Shown piece by piece: positions 16,682-24,517 of a stretch of DNA of 64,000 nt. Where the stretch lies: the NCBI RefSeq assembly GCF_003432115.1, contig NZ_QWDC01000001.1, positions 1,979,420 through 2,043,419 of the forward strand. Direction: 5' to 3'. Numbering within the stretch: position 1 is the stretch's first letter; every line of letters begins with the position of its first letter. Made by a program: the position numbers and the translations under genes. A model generated the notes under the pieces. It searched no databases, was not told the origin of the DNA, and saw only the letters and a list, made by a program, of their open reading frames with translations. This DNA comes from Mucilaginibacter conchicola (lineage in GTDB: Bacteria; Bacteroidota; Bacteroidia; Sphingobacteriales; Sphingobacteriaceae).

Positions 16682-17489
16682 CATTTTTAGCCCAGAACCG
16701 TTCCTGCTCATGTTGGCTTAATTGATCTACATAGCCTTCGGCGATGTTATATGCTTTTTGGTAACCACCTGCTACGTTACAAACAGGCCAGTCTGAACCA
16801 TACATTACCCGTTTGGCACCAAAGGCGTTAAACACCACATCAAGATATGGGGTAAAATCTTTGGGCTGCCAGTTTTGCCAATCGGCTTCGGTTACCATGC
16901 CTGATATTTTGCAGGATACATTTTCATGCTGCGCGAGAGCTTGGAGATCTTTTTTCCATCCGTCAATTTCTCCTGTTTTGATAAACGGCTTCGCCAGATG
17001 ATCTATCACAAACCGTTGCTGCGGAAAAGCGGCAACAAATTCTGATGCGATCTTTAGGTGCTTGGGATAGATGAGAATATCATAGCTAAAACCCAATTTT
17101 TCCAACATACTGATCCCTCGCATAAAATCAGGGTTCAGCATGAAGTGATCATCGGTTTCGCCTTGTAAAATATGGCGAAAGCCTTTCATCAATTTCTCAA
17201 AGTGATAATGTTCTAAAACCTCTTCGATATTTACCGACTTAAAATCGGCCCAACCCACAATGCCTTTTATAAAGCTGTTCTGGCGGGCCAGTTCCAGCAT
17301 AAAGTCGTTCTCCGCAATGGTTTGGTCAACCTGTACGGTTACGCAGCCGGCAATTCCGTTCTGTAGTAACAATGGTTGAAGGTCAGCAGGCAAAAAATCA
17401 CGCCGGCATGCATGCATATCATCATTTATCCATGCATGCCTGTGCTTATCATACAACCAAAAATGCTGGTGACTATCAATTTTTAGCAT
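16653..17489 (-). CDS. Amidohydrolase-family lactonase (L-fuconolactonase / L-rhamnonolactonase type)
   Basis: A 278-residue TIM-barrel protein of the COG3618 metal-dependent hydrolase group. Features: IDSHQHFW at the N-terminus (His-x-His metal ligands), VIDHLAKPFI in the middle, CKISGM, and the strongly diagnostic MYGSDWPVC near residue 230. Members hydrolyse L-fucono- or L-rhamnono-1,4-lactone. It is the last gene of a four-gene leftward set and overlaps the preceding FAH-type gene by 14 bp, indicating translational coupling. The exact sugar is not decided by the sequence. Confidence 0.85.
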   Translation of the reverse strand: MLKIDSHQHFWLYDKHRHAWINDDMHACRRDFLPADLQPLLLQNGIAGCVTVQVDQTIAENDFMLELARQNSFIKGIVGWADFKSVNIEEVLEHYHFEKLMKGFRHILQGETDDHFMLNPDFMRGISMLEKLGFSYDILIYPKHLKIASEFVAAFPQQRFVIDHLAKPFIKTGEIDGWKKDLQALAQHENVSCKISGMVTEADWQNWQPKDFTPYLDVVFNAFGAKRVMYGSDWPVCNVAGGYQKAYNIAEGYVDQLSQHEQERFWAKNAIDFYRLGV

Positions 17490-18333
17490 AGGCTTTTACC
17501 GTTTGCGTGGCCGTGCCCAAGCCATCAATACCCAGCTCAACCACGTCGCCCGGCTTAAGGTATACCGGTGGGTTAAAGCCCAGGCCTACACCGGCAGGTG
17601 TACCGGTTGAGATAATATCGCCCGGCAGCAAAGTCATGAACTGGCTTACGTATGATACCAGGAACGGAATATTAAAGATAAGGTTGGCGGTAGTGCCATC
17701 CTGCATTTTTTCGCCGTTAACGTTAAGCCAAAGGCGCAGGTTGTGTACATCATCAACTTCATCGGCAGTAGCCAGGAAAGGGCCTATCGGTGCAAAGGTA
17801 TCGCAGCCTTTCCCTTTATCCCAGGTACCGTTACGCTCCAACTGAAATTCGCGTTCTGATACATCATTATGCAAGGCATAACCGGCCACATATTCCATCG
17901 CCTCGTTTTCTTCAACATAAGATGCTTTCTTGCCGATCACTACGGCCAGCTCCACTTCCCAATCCGTTTTTACCGAATTTTTAGGGATGATGATATCATC
18001 ATTGGGGCCAACCAACGCAGTGGTAGATTTAAAGAAGATGATAGGCTCGTTAGGTATCAGCGCTTTTGTTTCCTCGGCGTGGTCTTTATAGTTAAGGCCA
18101 ATGCAAACTATTTTTGATGGCCTTGCAATAGGTGCGCCTAAACGCTCGTTATCGCTTATCTCTTTTAGCGAATCGTGGTTATCTGCAAGATATTGCTGTA
18201 AACGTGCTAAGCCATCAGTCTCAAAAAATTGCTCGGTATAATCTTCACCAAAGCCAGATGTATCATATTTTTTATCGTTAAGGATAACACCGGTTTTCTC
18301 TTTGCCGGCCTCGCCGTATCGTATCAGTTTCAT
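17476..18333 (-). CDS. Fumarylacetoacetate hydrolase family protein (2,4-diketo-3-deoxy-sugar-acid hydrolase candidate)
   Basis: A 285-residue FAH-fold enzyme. Motifs: IVCIGLNYKDHAEE (~residue 75), metal ligands in DWEVELAVVIGK (Glu-x-Glu) and in HNDVSERE, then GTPAGVG and GDVVELGIDGLG near the end. This group cleaves C-C bonds of 2,4-diketo acids; in the L-fucose route it splits 2,4-diketo-3-deoxy-L-fuconate to pyruvate and L-lactate. Its neighbours (lactonase, SDR, UxaA dehydratase) make that role likely. Other FAH members act on ureidoglycolate or acylpyruvates. A 94-bp gap with 8-bp repeats precedes it. Confidence 0.85.
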   Translation of the reverse strand: MKLIRYGEAGKEKTGVILNDKKYDTSGFGEDYTEQFFETDGLARLQQYLADNHDSLKEISDNERLGAPIARPSKIVCIGLNYKDHAEETKALIPNEPIIFFKSTTALVGPNDDIIIPKNSVKTDWEVELAVVIGKKASYVEENEAMEYVAGYALHNDVSEREFQLERNGTWDKGKGCDTFAPIGPFLATADEVDDVHNLRLWLNVNGEKMQDGTTANLIFNIPFLVSYVSQFMTLLPGDIISTGTPAGVGLGFNPPVYLKPGDVVELGIDGLGTATQTVKAYAKN

Positions 18334-18340
18334 ATTGTTA

Positions 18341-18372
18341 GTTCAATGGTTGATTTGTTCATTAGTTCATTT
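18341..18372 (+). repeat. 8-bp periodic tandem repeat (4 units)
   Basis: Four consecutive octamers, GTTCAATG, GTTGATTT, GTTCATTA, GTTCATTT, in exact 8-bp phase. A less regular TGCACATC-like array follows to about 18424. It lies between the FAH-type and SDR genes of one operon. Confidence 0.75.
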
Positions 18373-18427
18373 GGGCCACCTCAATTGCTTAATTTGCACA
18401 TCTGAAATCTGCATACCTGCACATCCA

Positions 18428-19192
18428 TCAGTTGTTAAGTTTAATAAAGCCCCCGTCAATAGGATAATCGCAACCGGTGATAAAGCCGGCCTCGTCTGAG
18501 CAAAGATATAGCGCCAGTGCAGCCACCTCTTCCGGTTTGCCCATGCGGCCTATCGGCTGGCTTTTTGATAGTTTATCAAAGATCTCATCTTCTCGGCCCG
18601 GATAGTTTTTGGCAATAAAGCCATCCACAAAAGGGGTATGCACCCGCGCCGGCGAAATGGTATTGCATCGGATATTATCGCCCATGTAATCGCGCGCTAC
18701 AGACATGCTCATGGCAAAGATGGCCCCTTTACTCATGGAGTAAGCAAACCTATCCGTAATGCCTATATGCGCTGCGATAGATGCCATGTTAAGGATAACC
18801 CCACCGCCAAGGCCTTTCATCACCGGCACTGCAGCGTAAAGCGCATTGTATGCTCCCTTTACGTTTACATTATAAATGCGGTCGATATCAGCCTCTGCGG
18901 TTCCCTCCAGGTTACCTACATGGGCAATGCCGGCATTATTTACCAAGATGTTGATACTACCGATATGCTGAAACACATCCAACACCTGTTGCTGCTTACT
19001 AATGTCGGCGGTATGGGCGAAAGCCTCTCCGCCATCAGCTTTTATTTCATCAACAGTTTGCTGTGCAGCATCGGCGTTTAACTCGATAATATGTACGGTT
19101 GCGCCTTGTTTGGCAAATAGTTTAGAGATCGCCTTACCTATCCCGCTGCCGCCGCCGGTTATTACCGCTATTTTATTTTTCAGACTAAACAT
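18428..19192 (-). CDS. SDR-family dehydrogenase (2-keto-3-deoxy-L-fuconate dehydrogenase candidate)
   Basis: A 254-residue classical short-chain dehydrogenase. NAD(P) motif ITGGGSGIGKA (residues ~11-21), NNAGIAH (~85), catalytic Ser-Tyr-Lys in SIAAH and YSMSKGA (~150), and a C-terminal CDYPIDGGF. An acidic residue after beta-2 (IIELNAD) favours NAD over NADP. In the oxidative fucose pathway an SDR oxidises the 4-hydroxyl of 2-keto-3-deoxy-L-fuconate; some homologues oxidise L-fucose itself. Context places it between dehydratase and hydrolase. It lies 2 bp after the dehydratase gene. Confidence 0.88.
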   Translation of the reverse strand: MFSLKNKIAVITGGGSGIGKAISKLFAKQGATVHIIELNADAAQQTVDEIKADGGEAFAHTADISKQQQVLDVFQHIGSINILVNNAGIAHVGNLEGTAEADIDRIYNVNVKGAYNALYAAVPVMKGLGGGVILNMASIAAHIGITDRFAYSMSKGAIFAMSMSVARDYMGDNIRCNTISPARVHTPFVDGFIAKNYPGREDEIFDKLSKSQPIGRMGKPEEVAALALYLCSDEAGFITGCDYPIDGGFIKLNN

Positions 19193-19194
19193 AA

Positions 19195-20859
19195 TTATAA
19201 TGATACCCCCCTCTTCCAGGGTATAAAATCGTCCTGACCTAATTTTACTGCTTTGGGTTGTTTTAACCCGCTGGCTACTTCTATTACATAATCAAGCATG
19301 CGTGTGGCAGCCTGTTCAATGGTCTCTTCGCCCTCAATGATGGTTCCGCAGTTAATGTCCAATATATCAGGCATGCGGTTAAACACTGCCGTATTGGTTG
19401 CTATTTTTATTACCGGCGCAACAGGGTTACCCGTAGGTGTACCCAATCCGGTAGTAAACAACACCACGTTAGCACCCGACCCTACTTCGGCTGTGGTACT
19501 CTCCACATCGCTGCCGGGAGTGCATAACAAGTTGAGGCCAGGTTGGGTAACTTTCTCGGGGTAATCCAACACGGCCATTACCGGCGATGTGCCGCCCTTT
19601 TTAGCAGCTCCGGCAGATTTAATAGCATCAGTGATCAAACCATCGCGGATGTTTCCCGGCGAGGGATTAGCGTAAAAACCCGAGCCATCTGCCTCGGCTT
19701 TGGCATTGTAGGTACGCATCAGGTGCATAAAGCGCTGTGCTTCCTGTTCGGTAACGCAGCGGTCGCTCATTTCCTGCTCCACGCCGCAAAGCTCGGGGAA
19801 CTCGGCAAGGATAACGCTACCGCCAAGGCTCACCAATATATCTGACAAATATCCCAACGTAGGGTTAGCCGATATGCCCGAGAAGCCATCAGAGCCACCA
19901 CACTCCAAGCCTATACAAAGTTTTGATAGCGGGGCCGGCTGTCGGGTTTGTTTGTTGGCTTCTATCAATCCAGCAAAGGTTTGCTTTAAAGCTTCGTGCA
20001 ATAAATTACTTTCAGTACCCAGCTTTTGTTGTTCTAACATTACCAGTGGTTTGCTGAAGTTGGCATCTCGTTTCCTGATCTCATCCTGCAGGATAGAGCC
20101 TTGAGCGTGCTGGCAACCCAGGCTCAATACCGTTGCACCGGCCACATTGGGGTGAGTGATGTATCCGGCCAATAAGCCGCAAAGTGCCTCGCTATCCGTG
20201 CGTGTACCGCCGCAGCCCATGTCATGGTTGATGAATTTTATGCCATCAATATTTTCAAAAAGTTTGCTGGTTGCTTGTGCTTCGGGCGATAGCTCCAGAT
20301 CGGCCTGCAATATTTCTTGGGTGGTTTTTCCTTCTTTATACATCTGCACCAGGCTATCTACCTCGGTCTCGTAACCACGCGGTTTGGCAAAGCCCAGCTT
20401 GGCCGATAATGCATCTCTCAGCACATTGATATTCCTGTTCTCGCAAAATACCAGCGGTATTACCAACCAATAATTGCCCGTCCCTACAGAGCCATCAGCG
20501 CGATGAAAGCCCATAAAGGTTTTGTCACGATAGCTTGCGGCCACATCCGGCACATGCCACTTTGTTTTGCGGCTACTCAGTTTAAAATCATCTGATGCAT
20601 GTTGCAGGTTCTCTGTGGTAATGGCTTCGCCTTTTTGGGCAGGTTTACTCATGCGACCTACCAAAACGCCGTACATGTGCACATCCTCGCCGGATTGCAT
20701 TGCTGCAATGGTGAATTTATGTTTAGCGGCAACAGGCGTGGTCAACGTAAAGATATCGCCGTTAAATTCAATAACAGTCCCGGCATTAAGGTCGGTTAAT
20801 GCTACCAGCACGTTATCGGCCGGGTGTATTTGCAAATACGTGTGCTTATTTGCAGGCAT
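19195..20859 (-). CDS. UxaA-family altronate/sugar-acid dehydratase
   Basis: A 554-residue full-length UxaA-type protein. An N-terminal SAF-like domain (~1-85, LQIHPADNVLVALTDLNAG) is followed by the dehydratase core: FMGFHRADGSVGTGNYWLVIP, INHDMGCGGT, LSLGCQH, LECGGSDGFSGISANP and DVESTTAEVGSGANVVLFTTGLGTPTGNPVAPVIK. These Cys- and His-rich loops hold an Fe-dependent active site. Classical UxaA turns D-altronate into KDG. Next to a fuconolactonase-type enzyme, SDR and FAH hydrolase, it more likely dehydrates L-fuconate (or a related 6-deoxy acid). It is the first gene of the set. Confidence 0.88.
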   Translation of the reverse strand: MPANKHTYLQIHPADNVLVALTDLNAGTVIEFNGDIFTLTTPVAAKHKFTIAAMQSGEDVHMYGVLVGRMSKPAQKGEAITTENLQHASDDFKLSSRKTKWHVPDVAASYRDKTFMGFHRADGSVGTGNYWLVIPLVFCENRNINVLRDALSAKLGFAKPRGYETEVDSLVQMYKEGKTTQEILQADLELSPEAQATSKLFENIDGIKFINHDMGCGGTRTDSEALCGLLAGYITHPNVAGATVLSLGCQHAQGSILQDEIRKRDANFSKPLVMLEQQKLGTESNLLHEALKQTFAGLIEANKQTRQPAPLSKLCIGLECGGSDGFSGISANPTLGYLSDILVSLGGSVILAEFPELCGVEQEMSDRCVTEQEAQRFMHLMRTYNAKAEADGSGFYANPSPGNIRDGLITDAIKSAGAAKKGGTSPVMAVLDYPEKVTQPGLNLLCTPGSDVESTTAEVGSGANVVLFTTGLGTPTGNPVAPVIKIATNTAVFNRMPDILDINCGTIIEGEETIEQAATRMLDYVIEVASGLKQPKAVKLGQDDFIPWKRGVSL

Positions 20860-20920
20860 AATAAATGTAAATTTTACAGGTTTATAAGATCTACGAATAT
20901 AAAAAAGCTAAGCTATAAAC

Positions 20921-20957
20921 AAAAAAAGTCCCTCGGAGTGTGAGGGACTTTTTAATA
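20921..20957. terminator. Bidirectional intrinsic terminator
   Basis: A 12-bp perfect stem (20923-20934 with 20942-20953, AAAAAGTCCCTC), a 7-base loop and A/T flanks. It ends the leftward OmpA-like gene. Confidence 0.9.
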
Positions 20958-21767
20958 TTATTTGCTGATGAGGTTATATAGCTCATCCAGTTTTGGTGAG
21001 AGCACTATCTCAATACGGCGATTCTTAGATAAAGCCTCAGGCGTTTGTGCCGGGTCAATAGGTTGGAACTCGCCTTTGCCTGTAGCCGTTAACCTGTGCG
21101 GGTCAACATTCTCGGTTTCGGTTAAATAGCGGGTAACCGATGTGGCGCGCAACACGCTCAGGTCCCAGTTATCTTTTATCTGGCCAAGGTTTTTGATCTT
21201 CTTGTCATCAGTATGGCCTTCCACTGCAATGTTGATGTCGGCTTCTTTGTTTAGTACCGCGGCTAATTGTTTCAAGGCTTGTTTACCTTTTTCGTCTATC
21301 ACGATACTACCAGATGGGAAAAGCAATTTATCAGTAAGTGATACATAAACTTTACCGTTGCGGATATCGACAGTTAAGCCACTTTGCTGGAAGCCTAACA
21401 GCGCTTTCTGCAATTTCTCTTTTAATGCATTAGTTGCTTCATCGCGCTTGCGCAAAATTTCTTCAACCTCTTTTAAACGGGCTTCGCGTTTTTGCAGGTC
21501 TGATGATAGCTGGGTTACTTTTGATGAACTTGCATCAAAATTTTTGTTAAGGGATGCATAGTTGGCTTTCAACTGAGCCAGTTCCTGGCGGATTTTCGAG
21601 GTATCAGCCATTAATTTGGCAACCTGGTCTTCTAATGTAGTGGTACGCGCGGCTAATGAATCGCGCTCGGCCAGTAAAGCTTTATGCTTTTTAGGCGACA
21701 TGATGACACATGATTGTAGAGCTGCGGCAAGTAAAAAGAAGGCAAGAATTAGGTGTCTGAATTTCAT
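20958..21767 (-). CDS. OmpA/MotB-like peptidoglycan-binding lipoprotein
   Basis: A 269-residue lipoprotein (ALQSC, Cys20). Residues ~30-115 form a long heptad-patterned coiled coil. A C-terminal OmpA-like domain (~150-260) has VEGHTDDKKI, WDLSVLRATSVTRYL, ATGKGEFQPI and NRRIEIVLSPK, the residues that bind diaminopimelate in peptidoglycan. It probably spans from outer membrane to cell wall. A coiled coil plus OmpA domain is common in Bacteroidota. It is a single gene followed by a strong terminator. Confidence 0.92.
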   Translation of the reverse strand: MKFRHLILAFFLLAAALQSCVIMSPKKHKALLAERDSLAARTTTLEDQVAKLMADTSKIRQELAQLKANYASLNKNFDASSSKVTQLSSDLQKREARLKEVEEILRKRDEATNALKEKLQKALLGFQQSGLTVDIRNGKVYVSLTDKLLFPSGSIVIDEKGKQALKQLAAVLNKEADINIAVEGHTDDKKIKNLGQIKDNWDLSVLRATSVTRYLTETENVDPHRLTATGKGEFQPIDPAQTPEALSKNRRIEIVLSPKLDELYNLISK

Positions 21768-21791
21768 AGTAGATTTAATAGTTTAAATGGA

Positions 21792-22457
21792 TCAGGCTAA
21801 TGCATTACGCAAAAAAACGTTCATTGGGTAAAGCTTGGCTATCACCCTCAATATCTCTTCGGCTGCGCCTTTTGAGGTAAGTTCCTTATCGGTTAGCGGG
21901 TGCCATGCAATAAAGCTTTTCAGCTTTATCAGATCAATGTTCTCGTTATCGGCTTCGTAACCTTTAGGTGTTGTTTTTAGTTGCTCCTGTTTACGGTATT
22001 CGCCGAATAGTTTAACGAACTCTTTATCGTCGATGATCTTTTTCAGGTCATCGGCATTGTAATCTATCTCCTGGCGGATAGCTTTCAGGTGTTCGGCCTC
22101 GGGCATCCAATAACCACCGGCAATAAAAGATTTACTGCCCGGTTGGATATGCATATAATATTCAACCCCGCCGTTTTTACTACCCTGTGTAGGGAAACTA
22201 ACACCGAAGTTATTTTTATACGGTAGTTTATTTTTGCTGAAACGGATATCGCGGTAAATGCGCATTACGCATTTCTTAGGGTCAAGATCAGGGTTAACTG
22301 CAGGGTCTACGTTGTGCAGGCCCTTGATTATCTCGGTAGTAAAGGCGATAACATTTTCGCGGGCAACGTCATAACGCGCTTTGTTGGCTTGAAACCAATC
22401 ACGGTCATTGTTATCAACCAATTCTTTCAGGAAAGTCAGCGTTTGGGTTTGTATCAT
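21792..22457 (-). CDS. DUF2461 domain-containing protein
   Basis: A 221-residue protein of the DUF2461 (TIGR02453) family. It begins with TLTFLKELVDNNDRDWFQANKARYD and contains RIYRDIRFSKNKLPYKNNFG and YYMHIQPGSKSFIAGGYW, all family hallmarks. No signal peptide, so cytoplasmic. The biochemical function is unknown. It sits 26 bp past the small CAMC-protein gene and may be the tail of the respiratory operon. Confidence 0.88.
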   Translation of the reverse strand: MIQTQTLTFLKELVDNNDRDWFQANKARYDVARENVIAFTTEIIKGLHNVDPAVNPDLDPKKCVMRIYRDIRFSKNKLPYKNNFGVSFPTQGSKNGGVEYYMHIQPGSKSFIAGGYWMPEAEHLKAIRQEIDYNADDLKKIIDDKEFVKLFGEYRKQEQLKTTPKGYEADNENIDLIKLKSFIAWHPLTDKELTSKGAAEEILRVIAKLYPMNVFLRNALA

Positions 22458-22483
22458 TTCAAAAGCTGTTTGGCACCGTGGCC

Positions 22484-22765
22484 TTAGTTCAGATTGAGTT
22501 TTTGGTTTGGCATGTTGTTCAGGTCAACATTTTTGCGGCGGTATTTTTTGTACCAGATGTATCCGCCTACCGCAATTACCAGGTAAGGCGCTGCAAGTAA
22601 ATACATAATACCTTTATTTAAACCTCGTGCCTGCGAGTCGCCATTTTCAGAGCTGGTTTCAACAGTAGCAGAACACATAGCACATTGTGCTTTTGCGGGT
22701 GCGCTTGCTGCCAGCATTAGCCCGAAAGCTAAGAACAGGTATAAGAATTTCAATTTCTTTTTCAT
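22484..22765 (-). CDS. Small membrane protein with CAMC motif, linked to oxidase operon
   Basis: A 93-residue protein: signal or anchor helix (~1-25), then AQCAMCSATVETSS, a second transmembrane helix (~50-70) and a polar tail. The Cys-x-x-Cys pair facing the periplasm could bind copper or undergo thiol exchange during oxidase assembly, but this is inference from motif and place. It lies 10 bp after the DUF420 gene at the end of the cox cluster. Confidence 0.75.
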   Translation of the reverse strand: MKKKLKFLYLFLAFGLMLAASAPAKAQCAMCSATVETSSENGDSQARGLNKGIMYLLAAPYLVIAVGGYIWYKKYRRKNVDLNNMPNQKLNLN

Positions 22766-22775
22766 ATCACACCGA

Positions 22776-23351
22776 TTAAAAGTGGTAGTATGGTTTCACC
22801 ATCAAATATACAACAACCCCAGAGATTGTCACGAATAACCATAATGGAAACGTCCATCTCACTAATTTCTTATGTTTTTCTACCTGCATTTGCAAACCGC
22901 GGTAAAAGCTTAACAATATTAGTGGCAATACGCCGGCGGCTAAAACAATATGCGGTAGCAGTATAGCCCTGTAAATAGTTCTAACACCGCCTACTGCATC
23001 TAATTCTGCTTTAGAAAGCTCGCCGTTACCATCTACATCGCCAAAAAGTGTATCGCGCCTCATGAGGTAGTGGAACAGAATATATGATACCAGGAACAGT
23101 GACGATAAACAAAAGGTAAGGATGTTGATGCGTTTGTGCAACACGATGTTTCCCTTTTTGATAAAGTATAACGATAGCAACAGCAATACACTACAGGTAC
23201 CGTTCAATATGGCATTTAACAACGGCAAATACGGAGTAAATGCCGGCGGCGTAGCGGGGCCGGGAATTAAATGGCGATTAAGCACCACAACAACGGCTAT
23301 CACAAAAATGGTGACACCGGCTACAAATCGAAATATGAATTTATCGGTCAT
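22776..23351 (-). CDS. DUF420 membrane protein with EF-hand-like loop
   Basis: A 191-residue protein with five hydrophobic segments, matching the DUF420 family found beside heme-copper oxidases. His residues in TM regions (LFHYLM, LLPHIVLA) are conserved and could bind heme. An insertion at residues 105-116 reads DVDGNGELSKAE, which fits the 12-residue EF-hand calcium loop position by position, and lies between two membrane segments. It belongs to the oxidase assembly part of the operon, after sco and a repeat-containing 98-bp gap. Confidence 0.82.
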   Translation of the reverse strand: MTDKFIFRFVAGVTIFVIAVVVVLNRHLIPGPATPPAFTPYLPLLNAILNGTCSVLLLLSLYFIKKGNIVLHKRINILTFCLSSLFLVSYILFHYLMRRDTLFGDVDGNGELSKAELDAVGGVRTIYRAILLPHIVLAAGVLPLILLSFYRGLQMQVEKHKKLVRWTFPLWLFVTISGVVVYLMVKPYYHF

Positions 23352-23363
23352 TTGTTATTCAGA

Positions 23364-23449
23364 TTCAAGAATCAAGATACAAGAGTCAAGATTCTTCAGT
23401 AATTAATAAAAGCAGTGTCTTGCCTCTTGATTCTAATATCTTGGCTCTA
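23364..23449. repeat. Two-armed 7-bp periodic repeat (no gene inside)
   Basis: The left arm has four exact heptamers of type NTCAAGA or TACAAGA (23364-23391). After ~26 bases the right arm has heptamers TCTTGCC, TCTTGAT, TCTAATA, TCTTGGC (23418-23445). The arms are complementary in type and can fold back. It sits between the DUF420 and sco genes. Confidence 0.8.
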
Positions 23450-24151
23450 CTAATAAAGTGCTTTATCTACCTTACGTAATTCCTCTGCTATCTGCACTTT
23501 TATCTCGTCATTCAGTTTGGTGATATCGCCGCTGGTGGTACCAGAGTAATATCCACGGATGCGTTTCTCGGCATCTATCAGTATTAGCTTATCGCTATAA
23601 ATAAATTCATCTTTGCCCGGCACTTTTAAAGCATCAACCAGGAAACCTTTACGGGCCAGGTTGTATGTGGTAGTTGTATCGCCAGATAGGAAAAGCCACT
23701 TATTGGTAAGCTCAAATTGCTTGGCGTACTGTTTTAATACTGCCGGCTTATCCTTATCGGGATCAACCGTAATGGTAAGGAAATAAACCATCGGGTTTTT
23801 GCGATAGGCATAAACCAGTTCGGCAACGTTCTTATTCACTGTGGTGCAAACGCTTGGGCAGCCGGTGTAAAAGAAATTGGCGATGAAGATCTTTTTATCA
23901 AAGTTTTTAAAAGACACTTCCTTACCGTTTTGGTCGGTTAATTTAAAGTCGCTTAGCTTATGATAAATAGTATCGGGGATATAAGTACCGTGAAACTTGT
24001 GCCCAGTTTTGGCCACTTCCTTAGGGCCAAAAAAAGGTAGCGGTTTGTAACGGTTCTTACCCTTTGCGGTAAGTAAATAATATAAAAATCCCGGTAGCGC
24101 TAATATGGCTACCAGGATCAATATCTTTTTCGGAAAAGAAGCTTTGCGCAT
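23450..24151 (-). CDS. sco: SCO1/SenC-family copper chaperone
   Basis: A 233-residue thioredoxin-fold protein anchored by an N-terminal helix (~8-28). The copper motif is FFYTGCPSVCTT (Cys-x3-Cys, ~residues 97-101), followed by ITVDPDKD and, later, the conserved His position replaced by a YSDKLILIDAEKR segment; I could not place the usual His ligand with certainty. Sco proteins deliver copper to the CuA site of subunit II, whose gene is in this operon. Its start overlaps the stop of the subunit IV gene by one base. Confidence 0.9.
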   Translation of the reverse strand: MRKASFPKKILILVAILALPGFLYYLLTAKGKNRYKPLPFFGPKEVAKTGHKFHGTYIPDTIYHKLSDFKLTDQNGKEVSFKNFDKKIFIANFFYTGCPSVCTTVNKNVAELVYAYRKNPMVYFLTITVDPDKDKPAVLKQYAKQFELTNKWLFLSGDTTTTYNLARKGFLVDALKVPGKDEFIYSDKLILIDAEKRIRGYYSGTTSGDITKLNDEIKVQIAEELRKVDKALY

Positions 24152-24498
24152 TATCCCCTTATGTCTATCCAGTAATGGCTTTCATTAGTTAACACCAAAA
24201 TTAGGCCGATGATGAATATAATAGGAACTATAATGGCAAGCATTAAACCAATACGCTCAAATTTTAAGTGCATAAAGAATGCTACTATGTAGAACGCTTT
24301 AAACAAAGTTAACACAATGTATATTGGGTTAGCGATGTGTAATGGCATAATATCATGCGGAACCAGGTAAAGCGCTATAAAGAATTCTACTGCAGTAATT
24401 GCAGATAAAATTCCGGCTACTTTCAAAATACGGCCTCTGGTCATGCCTTCACCATGGTGCTCGTCGTGATGAAGTTCTTCTGTATGTTGTGATGACAT
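24151..24498 (-). CDS. Cytochrome c oxidase subunit IV family protein
   Basis: A 115-residue protein with three membrane helices, matching the prokaryotic COX4 family. TM motifs include EFFIALYLVPH and AFYIVAFFMHLKFE. The N-terminus is His-rich (SSQHTEELHHDEHHGEG). It is an accessory subunit of the heme-copper oxidase, between the second subunit III gene and sco. Confidence 0.88.
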   Translation of the reverse strand: MSSQHTEELHHDEHHGEGMTRGRILKVAGILSAITAVEFFIALYLVPHDIMPLHIANPIYIVLTLFKAFYIVAFFMHLKFERIGLMLAIIVPIIFIIGLILVLTNESHYWIDIRG

Positions 24499-24517
24499 AA
24501 TATCTTGTAATAAAAAA

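Noticed and set aside
18638..19081. Rightward ORF of 147 codons across the SDR gene
   Set aside because: The SDR motifs on the minus strand are complete, and this frame has no homology-like pattern.
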